In this document: positions 41,499 through 46,519 of the stretch, piece after piece
Layout: each line of letters starts with the position of its first letter
Position numbering within the stretch: the first letter of the stretch is position 1
Assembly (NCBI GenBank): GCA_902800815.1
Contig: CADCGB010000017.1
Location: 1-46,519 of the forward strand
Origin: Fibrobacter succinogenes
GTDB taxonomy: Bacteria > Fibrobacterota > Fibrobacteria > Fibrobacterales > Fibrobacteraceae
Reading direction: 5' to 3'
DNA length: 46,519 bases
The notes under the pieces: model-generated
Databases searched by the model: none
Seen by the model: the letters and a program-made list of their open reading frames with translations, nothing else
Told to the model about the DNA's origin: nothing
Program-made: the position numbers and the translations under genes

Positions 41499-42419
41499 TT
41501 ACGCCTGCTCGTAGGTCCACTTCACGTGGTCCATCATGAAGTCGTGCGCGTCGAAGGCAAGGCCAAACTGGTCCTTGATCTTGCTGACATCGAAGAGCAT
41601 CGGGTCGTCGCCCCAGCCGAGGTCCTTCTCCACAATCTTCGTCTTGCAGCCGGCCTTCAGCGAAATCATCATCTCGGCGATTTCCTTCCAGCTAATCCAG
41701 ACCTCGCCCAGGCCGAGGAAGATTTCCTCGTTCTTGTCGCTCTCGAGGACCTTCATGTAGAGTTCCGCCTGCTGGCTTGCGTGGATGAACTGCGTACCGT
41801 CATTCTTGACAATCTCGATATCGCGGTCCTCCTTCACGGCGCGGGCCATGTCGAAGAATCGACGGTCCGGCTGGGAACAGCCATCGGGGTAAGCGGGGTT
41901 ACCGAAGGTATAGCCCGGACGGATGATGTTCCTCTGCATGGTGACATGCGGGAAATTCTTGCCGTAGCCCTGGCGGAAACCGAGCACGTAGGCCTCGCCC
42001 GCCGCCTTGGTGGCACCGTACAGGTCCATCGGCAGGTTACTCGTGACCTCGCGCATCACCGGGCGCATACGGCCCATCGCGGCGGTACTACTGGTCTGGA
42101 TAAACTTCTTGCAGCCGGCCTTTGCCGCCATTTCCAGGAGCATGACCGTTGCGCGCGTATCGTTCATAAGCATGGTGCTCGGGGTTTCGCCCCAGCCAAG
42201 CGCGATATGGATACAGGCATCGCAGCCCTGCAGGCCCTCGCCCATCTTGTCGAAATCCGTGAGGGAGGCCTGGACAAAACTAACGTTCGGGTTGGCCGCA
42301 AGTGAGGGAACCTTGTTCGGGTGGCGTGTAGCGATTACAACGTCATTCCCGCGCTCAAGGAGAGCCTTGACCACGTAGTGTCCGATAAAACCTGTTCCGC
42401 CGGTAACGAAAACGCGCAT
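41499..42419 (-). CDS. NAD-dependent epimerase/dehydratase (extended SDR)
   Basis: 306 residues. The start at 42419 has GAGG 7 bases upstream and begins MRVFVTGGTGFIGHYVVKAL, the Rossmann G-x-x-G-x-x-G motif. The catalytic Tyr and Lys are in DLYGATKAAGEAY (about residues 142-154), with the Ser/Thr pair in QTSSTAAMG. The substrate region NIIRPGYTFGNP is typical of extended SDRs acting on sugar nucleotides or similar compounds. No pathway neighbours point to a substrate; the next genes are mntP (convergent) and a small basic protein gene upstream. Confidence 0.9.
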   Translation of the reverse strand: MRVFVTGGTGFIGHYVVKALLERGNDVVIATRHPNKVPSLAANPNVSFVQASLTDFDKMGEGLQGCDACIHIALGWGETPSTMLMNDTRATVMLLEMAAKAGCKKFIQTSSTAAMGRMRPVMREVTSNLPMDLYGATKAAGEAYVLGFRQGYGKNFPHVTMQRNIIRPGYTFGNPAYPDGCSQPDRRFFDMARAVKEDRDIEIVKNDGTQFIHASQQAELYMKVLESDKNEEIFLGLGEVWISWKEIAEMMISLKAGCKTKIVEKDLGWGDDPMLFDVSKIKDQFGLAFDAHDFMMDHVKWTYEQA

Positions 42420-42506
42420 AGAAAACCTCACTCTTTAGGCCCGCGTGCGGGCTGCCATAAAAATAGTATGATTTTCCCCAAAAAGGCTATAAAAAATGTG
42501 AAAATA

Positions 42507-42698
42507 TCACTTCGCGGCGCGGTGTGCCTCGCCCGACTTGGACTTGCGGACGGACTTCCTTGGCGTGCGGTGGACATGCGGGCGCTTGTTGCCCGGGTGC
42601 AGCGGCATCACCTTGGATGTCGCCGAGAGCGAGTGGTCCAACTTGTTCTCCTCCAGAGGGGAGCACTGTCCAGTCAAGAGTCTGCTATCTATTGCCAT
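42507..42698 (-). CDS. small basic protein of unknown function
   Basis: 63 residues. The ATG at 42698 is preceded by a near-ideal promoter: TTGACA (42729-42734), 16 bases, TATCTT (42707-42712), 8 bases, ATG. The N-terminal half is neutral (MAIDSRLLTGQCSPLEENKL) and the C-terminal 33 residues are strongly basic, with NKRPHVHRTPRKSVRKSKSG. Such composition suggests nucleic-acid or ribosome binding, but no family is recognised. It is divergent from the trp leader and lies 87 bases before the SDR gene on the same strand. The promoter is the main reason to accept it. Confidence 0.5.
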   Translation of the reverse strand: MAIDSRLLTGQCSPLEENKLDHSLSATSKVMPLHPGNKRPHVHRTPRKSVRKSKSGEAHRAAK

Positions 42699-42706
42699 AT
42701 CTTTTC

Positions 42707-42734
42707 AAGATAATTTATTTTGCCAGATTGTCAA
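42707..42734 (-). promoter_or_regulatory. promoter of the small basic protein gene
   Basis: TTGACA-N16-TATCTT on the minus strand, placed 8 bases before the ATG at 42698, which predicts a leaderless or nearly leaderless transcript. Confidence 0.6.
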
Positions 42735-42794
42735 CTGGACGGCCTTTACCAGGGCTTTATACGCCAAAAGCGAGCATTTTTTTACAATAATTTA

Positions 42795-42823
42795 TTGCCA
42801 TAGGCCTATTTTTTAGATATATT
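42795..42823 (+). promoter_or_regulatory. promoter of the trp leader-trpB2 transcript
   Basis: TTGCCA (42795-42800), a 17-base spacer and TATATT (42818-42823). The ATG of the leader peptide begins 7 bases later, so transcription should start at or next to it. Confidence 0.75.
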
Positions 42824-42830
42824 TGGGCAC

Positions 42831-42878
42831 ATGAAATTCGTAGCAAGCATCAACTTCTGGTGGTGGCAGGCCCAATAA
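42831..42878 (+). CDS. trpL: tryptophan leader peptide
   Basis: A 15-codon frame, MKFVASINFWWWQAQ, with three consecutive TGG codons (42858-42866) and a TAA at 42876-42878. It starts 7 bases after the promoter -10 box, so it is likely translated from a leaderless mRNA. The Trp codons immediately precede and overlap the hairpin arm that controls the downstream attenuator. Ribosome stalling there when Trp-tRNA is scarce should favour antitermination. The peptide itself needs no function. It lies upstream of a TrpB2-type gene. Confidence 0.88.
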   Translation: MKFVASINFWWWQAQ

Positions 42879-42945
42879 TCGGAGCCTGGTATTTTTGGTA
42901 CGGTTTTCAAAAGAAGCAGGCTCCTCAAAGGGAGCCAATTTTTTT
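42867..42945 (+). promoter_or_regulatory. trp transcription attenuator (pause, antiterminator and terminator hairpins)
   Basis: Segment 1, CAGGC (42867-42871, in the leader peptide), pairs with GCCTG (42884-42888). Segment 2, GGAGCCTG (42881-42888), pairs over 8 bp with segment 3, CAGGCTCC (42917-42924), as antiterminator. Segment 3's GGCTCC (42919-42924) alternatively pairs with segment 4, GGAGCC (42931-42936), followed by AATTTTTTT, as terminator. The four-segment layout is that of classical amino-acid attenuators. Confidence 0.9.
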
Positions 42946-43016
42946 GCAAAAAACTTTTGGAAACCCGACAAAGAACCTGAAACTGACGCAAACTACAAAA
43001 AAGAAAGGAATCTAAA

Positions 43017-44402
43017 ATGAGAAACTCGCTCAAGCTTGATGGTCCGGTCAAGACTTACCTCGACGAAAACGAACTCCCGAAGGCATGGTACAACGTGCGT
43101 GCCGACATGAAGAAGAAGCCCGCTCCGCTGCTGAACCCCGGCACCGGCAAGCCCGTGACCTTCGAAGACCTGCAGCCCGTGTTCTGCGACGAACTCATCA
43201 AGCAGGAACTCGACAACGACACCCGCTTCTTCGAAATTCCCGAAGACATCCTCACGTTCTACAAGATGTACCGTCCGTCGCCGCTGGTCCGTGCCTACTT
43301 CCTCGAACAGGCCCTCGGCACTCCGGCCCACATCTACTACAAGTTCGAAGGCAACAACACCTCGGGCTCCCACAAGCTCAACTCCGCCATCGCGCAGGCC
43401 TACTACGCCAAGAAGCAGGGCCTCAAGGGTGTGACCACCGAAACGGGTGCAGGCCAGTGGGGCACCGCCCTTTCCATGGCATCCGCCTTCTTCGGCATCG
43501 ACTGCCAGGTCTACATGGTGAAGGTCTCCTACGAACAGAAGCCGTTCCGCCGCGAAGTCATGCGCACCTACGGTGCATCCGTGACCCCGTCCCCGTCCAT
43601 GACGACCGACATCGGCAAGAAGATCAACGCCGAATTCCCGGGCACCACCGGAAGCCTCGGCTGCGCCATTTCCGAAGCCGTGGAAGCCGCCGTGAAGCAG
43701 GAAGGCTACCGCTACGTTCTTGGTTCCGTGCTGAATCAGGTGCTCCTCCACCAGTCCGTCATCGGTCTCGAAACCAAGGCCGCCCTCGACAAGATTGGCG
43801 TGAAGGCCGACCTCATCATCGGTTGTGCCGGCGGTGGTTCCAACCTCGGTGGTCTCGTGAGCCCGTTCGTCGGCGAAAAGCTCCGTGGCGAAGCCGACTA
43901 CGACATTCTCGCTGTGGAACCGGCAAGCTGCCCGAGCTTCACTCGCGGTAAGTACGCCTACGACTTCTGCGATACCGGCAAGGTCTGCCCGCTCGCCAAG
44001 ATGTACACGCTGGGCTCCAGCTTCATCCCGTCTGCCAACCACGCCGGTGGCCTGCGCTACCACGGCATGAGCAGCATCCTCTCTGAACTCTACGATCAGG
44101 GCCTGATGCGTGCAACGTCCGTGGAACAGACGAAGGTGTTCGAAGCCGCCAAGCTCTTCGCCCAGACCGAAGGCATCCTCCCGGCTCCGGAATCCAGCCA
44201 CGCCATCCGCGCCACCATCGACGAAGCCCTCAAGTGCAAGGAATCTGGCCAGGCGAAGAACATCGTGTTCGGCCTCACCGGCACGGGCTACTTCGACATG
44301 GTCGCCTACCAGAAGTTCAACGACGGCGAAATGAGCGACTACATCCCGACGGATGAAGACATCGCCAAGAGCCTCGCCCAGCTTCCGAAGGTTGAGGGTT
44401 AA
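43017..44402 (+). CDS. trpB: tryptophan synthase beta chain, TrpB2 type
   Basis: 461 residues, longer than TrpB1 (about 400). A PLP enzyme that condenses indole with serine to give tryptophan. The PLP Lys is in NTSGSHKLNSA (about residue 120), and the phosphate-binding glycine loop is in IGCAGGGSNLGG (near 268). The MYRPSPLVRAYFLEQALG segment and the extra N-terminal residues are typical of the TrpB2 (COG1350) group, which often acts apart from TrpA, perhaps salvaging indole. The ATG has AAAGGAA upstream. No trpA or other trp gene lies beside it, yet a full Trp attenuator precedes it. A strong terminator follows, so the unit is leader plus trpB only. Confidence 0.95.
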   Translation: MRNSLKLDGPVKTYLDENELPKAWYNVRADMKKKPAPLLNPGTGKPVTFEDLQPVFCDELIKQELDNDTRFFEIPEDILTFYKMYRPSPLVRAYFLEQALGTPAHIYYKFEGNNTSGSHKLNSAIAQAYYAKKQGLKGVTTETGAGQWGTALSMASAFFGIDCQVYMVKVSYEQKPFRREVMRTYGASVTPSPSMTTDIGKKINAEFPGTTGSLGCAISEAVEAAVKQEGYRYVLGSVLNQVLLHQSVIGLETKAALDKIGVKADLIIGCAGGGSNLGGLVSPFVGEKLRGEADYDILAVEPASCPSFTRGKYAYDFCDTGKVCPLAKMYTLGSSFIPSANHAGGLRYHGMSSILSELYDQGLMRATSVEQTKVFEAAKLFAQTEGILPAPESSHAIRATIDEALKCKESGQAKNIVFGLTGTGYFDMVAYQKFNDGEMSDYIPTDEDIAKSLAQLPKVEG

Positions 44403-44427
44403 TTCCCGTTTATAGTCTAATTAAAAG

Positions 44428-44454
44428 GCCCCGGATTTGAGTCCGGGGCTTTTT
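44428..44454 (+). terminator. trpB terminator
   Basis: A perfect 8-bp stem GCCCCGGA/TCCGGGGC (44428-44435 with 44442-44449) is followed by TTTTT, 25 bases after the trpB stop. Confidence 0.93.
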
Positions 44455-44475
44455 CATATATGGTTTAGAACCGTA

Positions 44476-44510
44476 TGGATCCCGTCGTCACTTCGTGACT
44501 CCAGGATGAC
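44476..44510. repeat. GTCATCCTGGAG-type palindromic repeat, copy 4
   Basis: On the minus strand it begins GTCATCCTGGAG, has the perfect centre GTCAC-GAA-GTGAC, and ends GGGATCCA. It lies between the trpB terminator and the ddh stop, 6 bases from the latter. Confidence 0.62.
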
Positions 44511-44516
44511 TGATTC

Positions 44517-45506
44517 TTACAAGCAGTGTGCGCGGAGGTCGTCGTCGCTCAGGGTGCTGAGGTATGCAGGCGGCACATCGAGCACGGTGAAGCAACCGGT
44601 CTTGCCGTCGTTAGCCTTCATACGGAGAGCGGCACGGGCGTAAGCCACGAGAACGCTCGTCGTGAATTCCGGGTTAGAATCGAGCTTGAGGCTGTATTCG
44701 ATCACGTGAGTGTGTTCCTTGTTCATGCCGGTCTTGCCGGTACGAATCACGAAACCGCCGTGAGCCAGCCCGCTGTGGTTCTTGTTGAATTCTTCTTCGC
44801 TGATGAAGTTGACCGTGGTGTCGTATTCATCGAAGTAGTTCGGCATCGTCTTGATGGCGTTTTCGATGATGTAGGCCTTGTCGGCACCTTCTTCTGCAAC
44901 TACGTACACGAGGCGCGTGTGCTTCTGGCGCGTGGTGAGTTCCGGCATGGAACCGCTACGCACGGCTTCGAGAGCAGCTTCGACCGGGCAGGTGTACTGC
45001 TTCGCATTCTTCACACCCTTGATGCGGCGGACAGCGTCGCTGTGGCCTTGAGAAACACCCTTGCCCCAGAACGTGTAGTCCTTGCCTTCCGGAAGGATGG
45101 ACTGGGCGTACACACGATTCAGGCTGAACATGCCCGGGTCCCAACCGACGGAGATCATCGCGATCTTGCCGGCGGCCTTGGCGGCAGCGTCAACGGCAGC
45201 GAAGTGCTGCGGAATCTTGGCGTGCGTGTCGAAGGAGTCGATCACGTTGAACATGGCGGCGTACTTCGGGGTGAGCACCGGCAGGTCCGTAGCGGAGCCG
45301 CCACAGATGATGAGCAGGTCCACCTTGTCCTTCCAGGCTTCCATTTCAGAGACGTTCAGCACCGGAACGCCCGCCGTCTGGATCTTGACCGTAGCGGGGT
45401 CACGACGCGTGAAAACAGCGACGAGTTCCATATCGGGAGCCTGCTTCACGGCGCATTCCACACCGCGGCCCAGGTTACCGTAACCGAGAATAGCAATCTT
45501 TGCCAT
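44517..45506 (-). CDS. ddh: meso-diaminopimelate dehydrogenase
   Basis: 329 residues, the normal size. It converts tetrahydrodipicolinate, ammonia and NADPH directly to meso-DAP, giving a one-step route to lysine and peptidoglycan precursor. The start at 45506 gives MAKIAILGYGNLGRGVE (NADPH-binding G-x-G-x-x-G), with AAGGAT upstream; the frame extends upstream without support. Other hallmarks are VAVFTRRDP, CGGSATDLP, the ISVGWDPGMFSLNR substrate loop (about 145-158) and HVIEYSLKLDSNPEFT near the end. It follows dut on the same strand after 46 bases. Confidence 0.97.
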   Translation of the reverse strand: MAKIAILGYGNLGRGVECAVKQAPDMELVAVFTRRDPATVKIQTAGVPVLNVSEMEAWKDKVDLLIICGGSATDLPVLTPKYAAMFNVIDSFDTHAKIPQHFAAVDAAAKAAGKIAMISVGWDPGMFSLNRVYAQSILPEGKDYTFWGKGVSQGHSDAVRRIKGVKNAKQYTCPVEAALEAVRSGSMPELTTRQKHTRLVYVVAEEGADKAYIIENAIKTMPNYFDEYDTTVNFISEEEFNKNHSGLAHGGFVIRTGKTGMNKEHTHVIEYSLKLDSNPEFTTSVLVAYARAALRMKANDGKTGCFTVLDVPPAYLSTLSDDDLRAHCL

Positions 45507-45552
45507 AACAATATCCTTGTTAAAAATTTTTGCGGAAATAATATAAAAAACT

Positions 45553-45981
45553 TTAGATTCCCGTGCTACCGAAGCCGCCGCGGTCGGCGCCCTCAAGAGC
45601 CCCCTCTTCAAACACCAGTTTGGGCTGCTGCTCCATGATGCGGAACTGGGCAATGCGACTCCCCTTTTCGATGGTCACATCGCGGGTGGCGTAGACGGGC
45701 ATTTTCCACCAGTCGTTTGCGCCGCAGTAGCTGGAATCCACCACGCCCACGGAATTCGCCTGCAAGATGCCGAAGTTCTTGAACGTGGAACTGCGCGGGG
45801 CGATATGCGCCTCGAAACCCTCGGGCAACTTCATCGCGACCCCCAGGTGAATCAGGCGGAACTCCCCCGCCTTGAGCGTCACGGTCTCCGCCGCCGCAAG
45901 GTCAATCCAGTCGGACTTGCCACCAATGTACGTGAGTTTCGGGATAGAATCATCGAGATACTGAATCTTTATCGTCTGCAT
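45553..45981 (-). CDS. dut: dUTP diphosphatase
   Basis: 142 residues, a trimeric dUTPase that hydrolyses dUTP to dUMP and so keeps uracil out of DNA. The conserved motifs appear in order: GEFRLIHLGVAMKLP, APRSST (Ser in the active site), GVVDSSYCGAND, KGSRIAQFRI, and the C-terminal arm DRGGFGSTG. The ATG at 45981 lies 6 bases after TATATT with no Shine-Dalgarno sequence, so a leaderless message is predicted. It is divergent from the lipoprotein gene at 46020. Confidence 0.97.
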   Translation of the reverse strand: MQTIKIQYLDDSIPKLTYIGGKSDWIDLAAAETVTLKAGEFRLIHLGVAMKLPEGFEAHIAPRSSTFKNFGILQANSVGVVDSSYCGANDWWKMPVYATRDVTIEKGSRIAQFRIMEQQPKLVFEEGALEGADRGGFGSTGI

Positions 45982-45987
45982 AGCGCA

Positions 45988-45993
45988 AATATA
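45988..45993 (-). promoter_or_regulatory. candidate -10 box for dut
   Basis: TATATT on the minus strand, 6 bases before the dut ATG at 45981. Confidence 0.5.
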
Positions 45994-46019
45994 TATAGTT
46001 TTTATCTTTGAAAAGTCGT

Positions 46020-46519
46020 ATGAAAAAGATTATTCTACTCGCCATCATAGGCATTATTGCGGTATCGTGCACGTCGAAAACCGGCGACGGCATATTCAAA
46101 GACGTCCCCGTTTCCTTTGATGCCGACGATCCAAACCTGCTCCACCTGGCAGTCGCCGTAAAGGCAGACAGTTTCCTCGTTATTGGTGCACGGGGCGGAT
46201 TCATGCCGAACACCTACTACACCATCCTGAAGGAACTTGCCCAGAAGGAACAGAAGCCCATCGTGGACTATACCGCCATCCAGAAGGAATCGGAAGACGA
46301 CCCGGGCAAGATAATCTGGGCGCTATACTCTGATTCCAACAGGGCCTACATCATCGATTCCACCGGGGCATTCATCGCGCTCCCCGGAGAAGTAAACTTC
46401 AGCAGCGGGCCATCCGATTCGCTCAAAGCCATCCGCGATAGGGATTACCCGGATGCAAGGATAAAGCCACTATCGGCCTTCAACGTAATCGCCAAGGACC
46501 TAGCCACCATTCGCATGCG
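46020..46519 (+). CDS. putative lipoprotein, N-terminal part (continues beyond window)
   Basis: The frame is open from the ATG at 46020 to the end of the window (166 codons, no stop). The N-terminus MKKIILLAIIGIIAVSC is a lipoprotein signal with Cys at residue 17, followed by TSKTGDG. The visible mature part has alternating strands (LLHLAVAVKADSFLVIGARG), then a helix (YYTILKELAQKEQKP) and SNRAYIIDSTGAFIALPGE. I recognise no family, and the C-terminus is missing. It is divergent from dut; TATCTT lies 11 bases before the ATG. Confidence 0.7.
   Translation, partial: MKKIILLAIIGIIAVSCTSKTGDGIFKDVPVSFDADDPNLLHLAVAVKADSFLVIGARGGFMPNTYYTILKELAQKEQKPIVDYTAIQKESEDDPGKIIWALYSDSNRAYIIDSTGAFIALPGEVNFSSGPSDSLKAIRDRDYPDARIKPLSAFNVIAKDLATIRM

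Noticed and set aside
42432..42455. GC-rich hairpin upstream of the SDR gene as a terminator
   Set aside because: GCCCGC/GCGGGC forms a good stem but no T-run follows on either strand.
42524..42816. Plus-strand frames of 88-92 codons opposite the small basic protein gene
   Set aside because: No promoter or ribosome-binding site, composition is not protein-like, and they run across the divergent promoters.

Overview
The window looks like chromosomal DNA of a Fibrobacter species or close relative (Fibrobacterota). This is an inference from content: a lipoprotein carrying the Fibrobacter-type paralogous domain (20664-21713), several lipoproteins with Ser-rich linkers behind the lipobox, LPS/outer-membrane genes, a Rho with a large Asn-rich insertion, and a meso-diaminopimelate dehydrogenase. 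Genes are dense on both strands, in short operons that often join by ATGA-type overlaps. There is one tRNA (Gln). I see no rRNA, CRISPR array, prophage or insertion sequence.

Layout. 1-703: 3' end of leuB. 808-3169: a Ser-rich lipoprotein and an unrecognised cytosolic protein. 3202-8236 (minus): a six-gene TonB energy-transduction operon (DUF3450-like, long TtpC-like ExbB, ExbB, ExbD, TonB, TPR protein) in the order known from Vibrio TonB2 systems. 8306-15859: envelope genes (ankyrin lipoprotein, outer-membrane protein, LysM murein transglycosylase preceded by two tiny genes, OmpA-like protein with nine TSP3 repeats, NUDIX hydrolase, LptE-like lipoprotein). 15894-19169: a tight four-gene cassette of HprK-like kinase, S26-like peptidase, PqqD-like protein and ABC exporter, which resembles a peptide maturation/export unit with no visible precursor. 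19303-20579: serS, apparently broken by a roughly 10-base deletion. 20664-23025: Fibrobacter-type lipoprotein, orphan HsdR N-terminal-domain protein, ribosomal protein L25, tRNA-Gln. 23099-30079: ispE and ftsK, divergent from a CHASE2-adenylate/guanylate cyclase. 30378-32398: folK, deoxynucleoside kinase, panC. 32558-36816: rho with a structured leader, proC, sigma-54 activator. 36813-39300: FecCD-type ABC importer with an exported protein. 39405-42419: nspC, tsaE, mntP and a convergent sugar-nucleotide-type SDR. 42507-44454: a small basic protein gene, divergent from a tryptophan attenuator that controls a TrpB2-type tryptophan synthase beta chain. 44517-46519: ddh, dut and the start of another lipoprotein.

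Three signals stand out. (1) A complete transcription attenuator lies upstream of trpB2: a 15-codon leader peptide with three consecutive Trp codons, mutually exclusive antiterminator and terminator hairpins, and a U-tract. (2) At more than ten genes a TATATT-like -10 box sits only 6-8 bases before the start codon, with no Shine-Dalgarno sequence between. This predicts leaderless mRNAs and fixes several start codons, including those of genes too short for routine ORF calling. (3) The kinase-peptidase-PqqD-ABC cassette may be an undescribed peptide-processing system. Other points of interest are a dispersed GTCATCCTGGAG palindromic repeat, one copy of which is translated as the C-terminus of an ExbB protein, a possible leader peptide and alternative hairpins before rho, and the frameshift in serS.
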